From Candidatus Hydrogenedentota bacterium (GTDB lineage: Bacteria; Hydrogenedentota; Hydrogenedentia; Hydrogenedentales; JAGMZX01): DNA of 7,161 bases. Of the stretch, positions 1-6,235 are shown piece after piece. Below the pieces are notes generated by a model. The model worked only from the letters and a program-made list of their open reading frames with translations, was not told the DNA's origin and did no database searches. Where the stretch lies: positions 1-7,161 of the forward strand of contig JAKQEQ010000133.1 of the NCBI GenBank assembly GCA_029556545.1. The letters are read 5' to 3'. Each line of letters begins with the position of its first letter. Position 1 is the first letter of the stretch. A program made the position numbers and the translations under genes.

Positions 1-738
1 CGTGGCGTAGGTGCAGCAGCATGTGAACTGGCTGACCGTACGCATACAAATAATCTGGATCCGCAGATAAGCATCGGAGAAGGTGAAGGAGAAGGTGAAG
101 GTGAAGGTGAAGGTGAAGGTGCGGCACCTGAACCTCTGAGCATCGTAGCGCATCCCAGCAATGCCGCAGTCTACGAGGGCGCGTCACACACGTTCAGGAT
201 CGTGGTGGCAGGCGGGGTGATCTCAATAGAATATGACTGGAAGAAGGACGGCGTAACTCTCGGCGCTCCCAGCCAGGCAACATATTCAATCGCCTCCGCG
301 ACTCAGGATCACGCCGGGACCTATCGCTGCACCGTTTCAGATGAGATGACGTCACTTGAGTCCAACGAAGCGGTTCTAACCGTATTTGAACGCCCCCTGG
401 GAGGGAGCCACACGGCGGACCAGGACGGTGACTTCCTTATTGCTCTGACGGAGTTGCTTCGAGTCATCCAGTTCTTCAACTCGAGCGGATTCCATTGCGC
501 TGACGATCCGGGAAGCACGGAAGACGGCTACGTGCCCGGTCCGGGGGCGAATGAGTCCTGCGACCAGCACGCGAGCGACTACGCACCGCACAATTGGCGC
601 ATCGAACTGACCGAGTTACTCCGCGTCATCCAGTTCTACAATTCCGGGGGCTACCGTCCGTATTGCGGCACGGAGGACGATTTCGCGCCCGGCCCCGGTG
701 TCAGCCAACCTTGCGAGGCGGAAGGGGCGAAGCGTTGA
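1..738 (+). CDS. C-terminal part of a secreted/surface modular protein: Gly-Glu linker, Ig-like domain, two EF-hand-like ELLRVIQF modules (5' partial)
   Basis: The reading frame is open from the first base and ends with TGA at 736-738, giving 245 residues; the start lies upstream of the window. An internal ATG is not needed, because the frame reads continuously through the linker into the Ig domain. Seen in order: residues 26-40 are an alternating Gly-Glu linker. Residues about 42-122 form an Ig-like domain with the core Trp80 and the hallmark DHAGTYRC at 103-110; the usual first core Cys is missing. Residues 140-245 hold two related modules centred on ELLRVIQFFN (151-160) and ELLRVIQFYN (205-214), each followed by a TED..PGPG stretch and a Cys. 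The first module has an EF-hand-like loop, D140-x-D142-x-D144 with Glu151 at position 12, so calcium binding is plausible. From memory, such C-termini close large exported proteins in Hydrogenedentota. The function of the whole protein cannot be told from this fragment. Its base composition is visibly less GC-rich than that of the genes downstream. Confidence 0.85.
   Translation, partial: RGVGAAACELADRTHTNNLDPQISIGEGEGEGEGEGEGEGAAPEPLSIVAHPSNAAVYEGASHTFRIVVAGGVISIEYDWKKDGVTLGAPSQATYSIASATQDHAGTYRCTVSDEMTSLESNEAVLTVFERPLGGSHTADQDGDFLIALTELLRVIQFFNSSGFHCADDPGSTEDGYVPGPGANESCDQHASDYAPHNWRIELTELLRVIQFYNSGGYRPYCGTEDDFAPGPGVSQPCEAEGAKR
76..120 (+). repeat. Hexanucleotide tandem repeat coding for a (Gly-Glu) linker
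   Basis: About seven and a half copies of a six-base unit (GGTGAA, with GGA as an alternative Gly codon) are read in frame as Gly-Glu dipeptides, residues 26-40 of the partial surface protein. The linker separates whatever lies upstream from the Ig-like domain. A repeat whose unit is a multiple of three can change in copy number without breaking the frame, so linker length may vary between strains; that is inference. It has no spacers and is not a CRISPR array. Confidence 0.9.
418..720 (+). repeat. Internal duplication: two EF-hand-like ELLRVIQF modules
   Basis: Residues 140-187 and 193-238 of the partial surface protein are two diverged copies of one module. Their cores share LTELLRVIQF, an aromatic residue and Asn-Ser, with a 54-residue offset. 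The tails share TED, then PGPG, then a Cys, with a 51-residue offset. The first copy keeps an EF-hand-like DxDxD loop. In the second, the DYAPHNWRIELTE stretch takes its place, with fewer acidic ligands. The DNA of the copies has diverged at many third positions, so the duplication is old. The arrangement resembles dockerin-type paired calcium loops, but it is not a canonical dockerin. Confidence 0.75.
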
Positions 739-777
739 GAGAAGCGAACTGCATTTTGATGGCCTTGAGGCAACGAA

Positions 778-1497
778 ATGCCGAACAAGCCTGATCCGGC
801 CCGATACCTCTTGTTCGGCTTGTTCGCGGTTGCGGCGGCGTACAGCGTTGTCGCGTGCCTGATAGGCGCGTTGCCTATGACCGCCTTCCTGCGCGCGCTG
901 CCGACCCTGTTGCTGGTGGTCGCGGCGGCGTTATGGTCGCGGCGGCGATACGGTCTGCTTGTCGCCTTGGGATTGCTCTGCGGGGCATGCGGCGATTATT
1001 TCCTCGCGTCGGCGGCGCGGGACTGGTTCCTGCCGGGCTTGGCGGCGTTTCTGATCGGCCACGTGTTCTACGTCGTTGCGTTCGCGCCGGCGCGCCGTGT
1101 CACGGGCGGGCGGCTCGCGGTGGTGGCCGTGACGGCGCTCGGCGTTGCGGCGCTGACCGCGACGGTCGGGCAGCGCCTGGTCGCGACGGGCGAAACGCGC
1201 CTGCTGGCCCCTGTCATCGCATACAGCGCGGTGATCCTCGCCATGGCCGCCGCCGCCGTGCTGCATGCCTGCGCCACGCCGCTCATCGCCGTCGGGGCGT
1301 TGATCTTCGTTGTCTCCGACGCGCACATCGCCGTGAACCACATGCTGCGCGAAACGCCCCACCTCGCCCTGACCGTCTCCGGATACGCAACGTACTACCT
1401 CGGGCAAGGGCTTATCGCCGCAGGCGCGGTTATCGCCGCTTCCGACTCGTCGCAGTGGACGAATGCCGCGGCGCGAACTCTCCCAATTGCGGAATAA
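778..1497 (+). CDS. YhhN/TMEM86-family integral membrane protein, putative lysoplasmalogenase
   Basis: This complete 239-residue protein is strongly hydrophobic, with about eight predicted membrane helices (roughly residues 10-30, 38-54, 60-78, 84-102, 113-130, 143-163, 168-187 and 197-220). The family signatures are in the right order: GDYFL with Asp73, GHVFY at 94-98, FVVSD with Asp181, and YYLGQGLI at 206-213. Length and helix number fit the YhhN family. Characterised members hydrolyse the vinyl-ether bond of lysoplasmalogens, giving a fatty aldehyde and a glycerophospho-alcohol; the conserved aspartates are thought to be part of the active site. The ATG at 778 is preceded by GAGG at 767-770 with a seven-base gap, which supports this start. 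It lies 39 bases after the surface-protein gene and shows no functional link to either neighbour. The family call is firm; the enzymatic activity is inferred from the family. Confidence 0.88.
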   Translation: MPNKPDPARYLLFGLFAVAAAYSVVACLIGALPMTAFLRALPTLLLVVAAALWSRRRYGLLVALGLLCGACGDYFLASAARDWFLPGLAAFLIGHVFYVVAFAPARRVTGGRLAVVAVTALGVAALTATVGQRLVATGETRLLAPVIAYSAVILAMAAAAVLHACATPLIAVGALIFVVSDAHIAVNHMLRETPHLALTVSGYATYYLGQGLIAAGAVIAASDSSQWTNAAARTLPIAE

Positions 1498-1515
1498 GGC
1501 ACTTGGTGCTACACT
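1487..1515 (+). promoter_or_regulatory. Weak candidate sigma-70-type promoter ahead of the TPR gene
   Basis: TTGCGG (1487-1492) and TACACT (1510-1515) are 17 bases apart. TACACT is preceded by TG one base upstream (TGCTACACT), an extended -10 arrangement common in GC-rich bacteria. The -35 box matches the consensus at only three positions and overlaps the end of the upstream gene. If real, transcription would start near 1522 and leave a leader of about 100 bases before the GTG at 1624. No sigma-54 type -24/-12 site was found here. Confidence 0.35.
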
Positions 1516-1577
1516 AAGCGCGTAACGGGATATGCTTTAAGCACAAGATGTTGTGGCCTGAAGCAGTGTAGCGCCAG
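1503..1577 (+). repeat. Imperfect 13-bp inverted repeat with two small inner palindromes in the intergenic gap
   Basis: The arm TTGGTGCTACACT (1503-1515) can pair with AGTGTAGCGCCAG (1565-1577). Eleven pairs are Watson-Crick and two are G-U, with eight contiguous perfect pairs next to the loop. The 49-base loop contains the palindrome TGCTTTAAGCA (1533-1543) and, overlapping its end, a small hairpin CACAA-GATG-TTGTG (1542-1555). No T-run follows the right arm, so it does not look like an intrinsic terminator. The left arm contains the candidate -10 box, so the element could be an operator-like site or an RNA structure in read-through transcripts. Its role is unknown. Confidence 0.5.
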
Positions 1578-1623
1578 CGCCGCTCAACATGTGGTGCGCT
1601 AACCAAACGCTCCGGGAACGAAA

Positions 1624-4584
1624 GTGGCCGAGGAAAAACAGCGTGACCCGCCGAACGGCGAGGAACAGCCGGAAGCAGCCGCGTCGAACGACGACCCGGC
1701 TGCGGATCGTTCCGATGCGCCCGGCACCGCAGCGGAAACCGACGCGGCGCCGACGCCGCTCGACATCGAGGGTCCGGCCACTGTGGCGCCGGGAGAAACC
1801 GCGTCGGATAGGGAGATTCCCGATGCGGCGGCGGAGGCCGACGCCCGGTTGGGCGTCGATGACCTAGAGGCGCTCCTTACCGCTGTCGAGGGAAAGACGC
1901 GCGGCGGTCCCACGCTGGACGATAGCGAGGAAGGCGGGCCCATCACACAGGATGTGCTCGATGCGCTGATCGCCGAGATGACCGCGTTGGAAATGCCGGC
2001 GGCGCCGGAATCGGTCTCCGCCCCGTCGTTTGCCGAATTGGAAGACGATGAGCCGCTCGACGACAAGCGCATGGAGGACGCGCTGACGGCGCCCGGTCCC
2101 GAGGCCGTGACGGAACCGCCATCGGCGGCGCTGCCTCCCGTCTCGACGCCGGCGGATACAACTCCCGCCGAGGCGGCCGTATCGGATGCGATATCCGCGC
2201 CTTCGCCGGACGACGCCGCTCCGGTTGCGCCCGTGGCTCCGACTCCATCGCCGACGTCGGCGGAAGATGCAGGCCTGCTTTCCCAGGCTGACCTGGACGC
2301 CCTTATCGAGCAGGCGCTCAAACAGGACAGCGAGCCGCCCTCGGCAGAGGCGCCGCCGCCGATCGTCGAAGGCGCGATACCTGAAACGGCGCCCGAACCA
2401 ACACGCGAGGCAGCGCCCAAATCCCCTGCCCATAAGCCGCCCGGCGCGGTCGGCGTCTGGATTCAACAGTACTTCCCGCGACTGGCCGCGTCGTTGATTG
2501 TCGGGTTGATGGCCGCGATGGGCACGTTCACCCTCTTGTACCGACACCAGGAGCAAGTTCCCGACCTTGCCGCCCTCGGCGCGCCTGAAGCGACACAATC
2601 CATAGAAGAGGCGCTGGTCCTGGCGCGGGAATGTTTCGCCGCGGGGGCCTATGGCGAAGCGGTCCAGATGCTCGATGAAGCGCTGGCAACGGCGCCGCCC
2701 GGCGCGCCGCGTGTGGACGCGGCGTATCTGCGCGTCGAGGCGCGCTACCGGTTACTGTCGGCGGACGCGGCGCGGCCGGACCTCGATGCCGTAATCACGG
2801 AAATCGACCGGGCCGTCGAGGGGGCGCGCACCCATGCCAAGGCGCCCGAAGCCCTGGCGTGGAAGGCCGAACTCTACGAGCGCATGGGCAACCTCTCGGC
2901 GGCGCAGGCAGGCTATGAGCACGTGGTCGCGTATTACGCGGATGCGCCCAACGCGGACGCGGCCTTGTTCCACGCCGCGCGCATCGCGCTGGCCCGCAAG
3001 GAGGCGCGCGACAGCGTCGACTTCGCCCGGCGGCTCCTCCAGCAGTTCCCGAACTCGCCCCGGACCGACGAGGCGGAGATGCTCATCGCGGACGCCTACG
3101 CGCTCACCGGGATGACCAGCGAGGCGCGAACCCTTTACGCGCGCACGGCGCAGGAAGTCCCGAGCACGCCGATGGGCGCGCAGGCTTACTTGCGGCTCGG
3201 CGAGATGGCGCTACGGGACGGCGACTTCGAGGCGGCGATCCGCTACTTCGAGTCGCGCCTGCGAACCGCCACGACGACAGCGGGCAACGACCGGGTCCAT
3301 CTCCAACTCGCGCGGGCCTACCGCGCGGCGGGCCGCATCGAGGACGCGCGCAACACCCTGAACGACCTCATCAACTTCTTCCCCGTCGGCGAGGTCACGC
3401 CGCACGCCTTCGTCGAACTGAGCCAAGTGCTCGATGCGCTGGGCCGACGCGATGAAGCCGTTCAACTCGCACTGCAGTCCGCCGCGCGATTCCGGGACAA
3501 CCCGGCGGTGCTTCGCAACGCGGGCGAACTCCTCGGCCTCGCGGGGCGGCCCGGTCCCGCGGCGGAGATGCTGGTCGCCGCCGACGAGGCCGGCGCGGGC
3601 GACCCCGCCCTGCTTATCGCGGCGGGACGGCACTTTCGCACGGCGGGCCGCATCGAGGAGGCGTTCGCCGTTTACGAGCGGGTGCGCAGTCGCTATCCGC
3701 GCGCGCCGCAGGCCGTCACGGGCGGCATCGAGGGCGCGGCGGCTCTGTATGATCTGGGCCGCGTCTCCGAGGCTGTGGACCGCCTCGAAACGCTTGCCAA
3801 AACCACCGCGGGCACGCCGCATCATCTGGCCGCCGTTACCGGTCTCACGCGCATTTATCAGGCGCTGGGGCTGCGCCGGCGGGTTACCGAACTCGCGCAG
3901 GAACTCGCGGGGGCCTCCTCCGAGCCGGAAATCCTCGCTCAGGCCGCCCTCGACCTCTTCCGCGCGGACGCCGTCGATGCGGCGCGCCAGTTGTCCGAGC
4001 GTATCGACTTGACGCGCCTCAAGAACGACACCGCATATGCGCTTCTTACGGCGGAAGGCGCGGCGCTGACCGAGTCGGACCCGCTCCGCGCGGTCGAGAA
4101 ACTCGAGACCGCCGCGTTGAGTTACGCCGACGCCCGCAAGCCGGAAGGCGACGTGGCGTTGTTGCGGGCGTATCTCCGCACGGACCGCCGCGCGGCCGCA
4201 CGGCGCGTGGTCATGGAGCTGGACGGCCACGTGCGCGCGCAGCCGGTGGATGCGCCGTGGCTGGCGAAGGCGGCGGTCGTATGGGGCGATCATCTGCTTT
4301 CCATCGGCGACGCGCGAGAAGCCGCGAACGCATACGCGCTGGTCGCGGACATCGACCCCGGTCCCGGCGGCTTTGACAAGGAGACGCAACGAAACCTCGA
4401 CTGGGCGAAGTTCCAGCGGGCGAATGCGCTGCTGGCGCTTCGCGATTACGCCTCGGGGCTCTCCCTCCTCGAGGAGATCGCGCGGTCGACCACGCCGTGG
4501 GCGGCGGAGGCCGCGTTGAAGGCCGAGTACGCGCGGGTCGAGCAACGACTGCGGGGAGCGACCCCGCCGCGCGGACAAGGGTGA
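1624..4584 (+). CDS. Single-pass membrane protein with acidic disordered N-terminus bearing FliM-like LSQxxLDAL motifs and a large TPR solenoid
   Basis: This is a 986-residue protein. The GTG at 1624 is the first possible start after an in-frame stop at 1600-1602 and has a modest GGGA six bases upstream. Residues 1 to about 275 are rich in Ala, Pro, Glu and Asp and look disordered. They contain three short amphipathic motifs: VDDLEALLTAVEG (78-90), ITQDVLDALIAEM (107-119) and LLSQADLDALIEQ (218-230). One membrane helix follows at about 287-306, flanked by R286 and by R307-H308. From about 325 to 970 the protein is a long helical solenoid of TPR-like units, for example A-x-Y-L-R-L-G-E-M-A-L-R-D-G-D-F-E-A-A-I near 519-539 and LARAYRAAGRIEDARNTL near 562-579. 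The most likely topology is N-terminus inside and TPRs in the periplasm. TPR domains bind proteins and have no catalytic residues to find. The gene heads a tight cluster with a helical protein, a histidine kinase and a sigma-54 regulator. Its function is not known; a scaffold linked to motility or signalling is an inference from the motifs and neighbours. Confidence 0.85.
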   Translation: MAEEKQRDPPNGEEQPEAAASNDDPAADRSDAPGTAAETDAAPTPLDIEGPATVAPGETASDREIPDAAAEADARLGVDDLEALLTAVEGKTRGGPTLDDSEEGGPITQDVLDALIAEMTALEMPAAPESVSAPSFAELEDDEPLDDKRMEDALTAPGPEAVTEPPSAALPPVSTPADTTPAEAAVSDAISAPSPDDAAPVAPVAPTPSPTSAEDAGLLSQADLDALIEQALKQDSEPPSAEAPPPIVEGAIPETAPEPTREAAPKSPAHKPPGAVGVWIQQYFPRLAASLIVGLMAAMGTFTLLYRHQEQVPDLAALGAPEATQSIEEALVLARECFAAGAYGEAVQMLDEALATAPPGAPRVDAAYLRVEARYRLLSADAARPDLDAVITEIDRAVEGARTHAKAPEALAWKAELYERMGNLSAAQAGYEHVVAYYADAPNADAALFHAARIALARKEARDSVDFARRLLQQFPNSPRTDEAEMLIADAYALTGMTSEARTLYARTAQEVPSTPMGAQAYLRLGEMALRDGDFEAAIRYFESRLRTATTTAGNDRVHLQLARAYRAAGRIEDARNTLNDLINFFPVGEVTPHAFVELSQVLDALGRRDEAVQLALQSAARFRDNPAVLRNAGELLGLAGRPGPAAEMLVAADEAGAGDPALLIAAGRHFRTAGRIEEAFAVYERVRSRYPRAPQAVTGGIEGAAALYDLGRVSEAVDRLETLAKTTAGTPHHLAAVTGLTRIYQALGLRRRVTELAQELAGASSEPEILAQAALDLFRADAVDAARQLSERIDLTRLKNDTAYALLTAEGAALTESDPLRAVEKLETAALSYADARKPEGDVALLRAYLRTDRRAAARRVVMELDGHVRAQPVDAPWLAKAAVVWGDHLLSIGDAREAANAYALVADIDPGPGGFDKETQRNLDWAKFQRANALLALRDYASGLSLLEEIARSTTPWAAEAALKAEYARVEQRLRGATPPRGQG

Positions 4585-4590
4585 CGCGCC

Positions 4591-5031
4591 ATGCCGCACG
4601 AAGACCTCGTCGCGCGCGTCAAGCGGCACCTCGAACACCAGATAGTCTGGCTGGAAAAGACGCTGCGCAACCTCGAACGCATCGAGCACGACCTCGACGA
4701 AGCGGTATTGGACGAGGTCGCCGAACGCCACGCGCACGACGCGGCGCTCACGGCGCAGTACCTTCGCGAATGCGAGGCGCTGCTGCACGAATGGGGCCAC
4801 GTGGAGGACATCGCCGACGCGGACCGCGAAGAGGTGCGCGCCCTGGCCGACCGCGTCGAGGAGCTGATCGCGAAGGTGACCCGGCGATATGAAGAAGCGG
4901 CGCGGATTGCGGGCGAACGTCTCGACGGTCTGCGCGAAGCCTACGGCGCGCTCCACCGAAGCCGGCAAACCCTGCGGCGATACCGGCCCGGCGGCGACCA
5001 CGAGCCGGGATTCCTGGACAAGAAGGCCTGA
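4591..5031 (+). CDS. Small helical coiled-coil protein, possibly a FlgN-type flagellar export chaperone
   Basis: This 146-residue, highly charged, almost entirely helical protein has no signal peptide and no membrane segment. Heptad-like leucine spacing runs through residues 5-40, 50-67 and 79-130, suggesting a helical hairpin or bundle. The C-terminus switches to a flexible stretch, RYRPGGDHEPGFLDKKA (130-146). Size, helical layout and a tail of the form Y-x-P...F-L-D-K-K-A recall FlgN-like chaperones, which hold hook-filament junction proteins before export, but no single diagnostic residue proves this. The ATG at 4591 lies six bases after the TPR gene's stop, with AAGGG (4577-4581) nine bases ahead, so the two are probably translated from one message. 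A kinase of FleS/FlrB type follows directly, which fits a flagellar role. The gene itself is well supported; the function is a guess from form and context. An unrelated coiled-coil adaptor is the main alternative. Confidence 0.6.
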   Translation: MPHEDLVARVKRHLEHQIVWLEKTLRNLERIEHDLDEAVLDEVAERHAHDAALTAQYLRECEALLHEWGHVEDIADADREEVRALADRVEELIAKVTRRYEEAARIAGERLDGLREAYGALHRSRQTLRRYRPGGDHEPGFLDKKA

Positions 5032-5042
5032 ATCGACATCGC

Positions 5043-6203
5043 ATGACGCCTCACGATCACGATAGCGCCATCGACGTGGCCGCGCTTGCGCAAGCCATGA
5101 GCGCCTTTACCCAGGCGACCTCGACGATGGAGGAGGCCTACCGCCGCCTCGAGGAACGGGTCCAGAGCCTGGACCGTGAACTTGCGGAAAAGAACCGGCG
5201 GCTCGCGCTGACGACCGAGTACCTCACCAGCCTGCTCGAGAGCATCTCGGACGGATGCATCGCGATTGACGCCGCCGGCGCGATCACCCACTTCAACCAC
5301 GCCGCCGGCAGTATCCTCGGATACGGTCCGGACGACATGATCGGCCGTGATTTCGCACAAGTGTTTGGCCGCGACTTCTTCCAGCCCAGCATCCCCGGCG
5401 TCACGCATCTGCGCGCCAAGAGCGGGCGGCCCGTACCCGTGAACGAACGCAACTCGCCCATCGCGGACCGCCAGAACCGGCGGCTCGGCCACGTAAAAAC
5501 GTTCCAGGACCTCAGCGAAATCATCGCGTTGCGCGAGCAAATGCGCCAAGTCGATCGGCTCGCCGCCATCGGCGAGATGGCGGCGTCTGTCGCCCATGAA
5601 ATCCGCAATCCGCTCGGCGGCATCCGCGGCTTCGCCGCCTTGCTCGCGCGGGACATCCCCGAAACCGACCCGCGCCACAGACTGGTCGAGAAGATCATCG
5701 CCGGGACGGAGAGTCTCGATCACGTCGTCAACGAACTACTCGAATACACGCGCCCGGTCGAGTTGCGGCTTCGCCCAACACCGTGCGCGGACGTCGTCAC
5801 CGCGGCCCTGACGTTTATCGACCTTGGCGCGAAGGATGTAGCGATGCGCAACGAGGTCGATCGAGGATTGAAAGTCCTGGCCGACCCCGAGAAACTGCGT
5901 CAAGTGTTTCTGAATATCCTGCTGAACGCCGTGCAGAGTATTGACCGGGCGGGGGAAGTCCGCGTGCGCGCGGATGCGGACGAACGCTTCATCACCGTGA
6001 CCATCGAGGATACCGGTTGCGGCATGACGCCTGAACAACGTGACCGCATCTTCTCGCCCTTCTACACCACGAAAGAAAAAGGCACCGGCCTCGGGTTGGC
6101 GGTGTCGCTCAAGATTGTCGAAGCCCACGGCGGCGCCATCGAGGTTGCCACGGAACCGGGCCGGGGCGCCGCCGTGTCGGTGATCCTGCCTCGGGCCGAA
6201 TAG
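5043..6203 (+). CDS. Soluble PAS-domain sensor histidine kinase (FleS/FlrB/AtoS-like)
   Basis: This 386-residue protein has no membrane helix, so it should sense a cytoplasmic signal. A coiled coil spans about residues 25-60 (MEEAYRRLEERV onward). A PAS domain at about 61-160 starts with YLTSLLESISDG and includes the FNHAAGSILGY segment. The HisKA domain has the H-box AHEIRNPLGG with the phospho-acceptor His185. The ATPase domain has an N-box with N291 and N295, the G1 box DTGCG (323-327), the F-box FSPFYTTK (337-344) and the G2 box GTGLG (347-351). All catalytic motifs are intact. A TM-less coiled-coil plus PAS sensor next to an NtrC-type regulator matches FleS and FlrB, the kinases that switch on sigma-54 flagellar genes. 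General NtrB/AtoS-like kinases are the alternative. The ATG at 5043 is 11 bases after the preceding stop but has no clear ribosome-binding site; Val12 or Met19 could be start points, with no better signal. Translational coupling may explain the weak start. Confidence 0.9.
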   Translation: MTPHDHDSAIDVAALAQAMSAFTQATSTMEEAYRRLEERVQSLDRELAEKNRRLALTTEYLTSLLESISDGCIAIDAAGAITHFNHAAGSILGYGPDDMIGRDFAQVFGRDFFQPSIPGVTHLRAKSGRPVPVNERNSPIADRQNRRLGHVKTFQDLSEIIALREQMRQVDRLAAIGEMAASVAHEIRNPLGGIRGFAALLARDIPETDPRHRLVEKIIAGTESLDHVVNELLEYTRPVELRLRPTPCADVVTAALTFIDLGAKDVAMRNEVDRGLKVLADPEKLRQVFLNILLNAVQSIDRAGEVRVRADADERFITVTIEDTGCGMTPEQRDRIFSPFYTTKEKGTGLGLAVSLKIVEAHGGAIEVATEPGRGAAVSVILPRAE

Positions 6204-6204
6204 C

Positions 6205-6224
6205 GGCGGACCGGTTTGTCCGCC
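6205..6224 (+). other. Perfect 7-bp hairpin between kinase and regulator genes
   Basis: GGCGGAC (6205-6211) and GTCCGCC (6218-6224) form a perfect GC-rich stem with the six-base loop CGGTTT. It starts two bases after the kinase stop and ends just before the regulator's GGAG (6226-6229). There is no T-run, so it is unlikely to end transcription by itself. Its position suggests an effect on ribosome access or mRNA processing between the two genes. This is inference; short GC-rich stems also arise by chance in such DNA. Confidence 0.5.
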
Positions 6225-6235
6225 CGGAGATTACA

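Noticed and set aside
76-120. Short tandem repeat considered as a CRISPR array or origin iteron
   Set aside because: The units are six bases with no spacers and are read in frame as Gly-Glu, so this is a protein linker.
855-1517. A 220-codon plus-strand frame overlapping the YhhN gene
   Set aside because: It is Arg/Gly-rich with no motif, and it overlaps a gene with all YhhN signatures and a good ribosome-binding site.
1498-1580. Inverted repeat considered as an intrinsic terminator for the YhhN gene
   Set aside because: The right arm is followed by GC-rich sequence with no T-run, and the loop is far too long.
1498-1623. Searched for a sigma-54 (-24/-12) promoter ahead of the TPR operon
   Set aside because: No TGGCAC-N5-TTGC-like pair with correct spacing is present; TGGCCTGAAGCAGTG lacks the -12 element.
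1599-2598. Two overlapping minus-strand frames (Ser/Gly/Ala-rich and Arg-rich)
   Set aside because: Both are low-complexity mirrors of the Ala/Pro/Asp/Glu-rich N-terminus of the TPR protein, with no domain signatures.
1624-4584. TPR protein considered as a FliM or FliN switch protein because of the LSQxxLDAL motifs
   Set aside because: There is no FliM middle domain or SpoA domain; the rest is a membrane helix and TPR repeats, so only the short peptide is shared.
3211-5001. A long open frame of 596 codons on the minus strand
   Set aside because: It lies antisense to the TPR gene and the next gene, whose plus-strand products have clear repeat and coiled-coil patterns. Its product is Arg-rich with no recognisable domain, as expected for the shadow frame of GC-rich codons.
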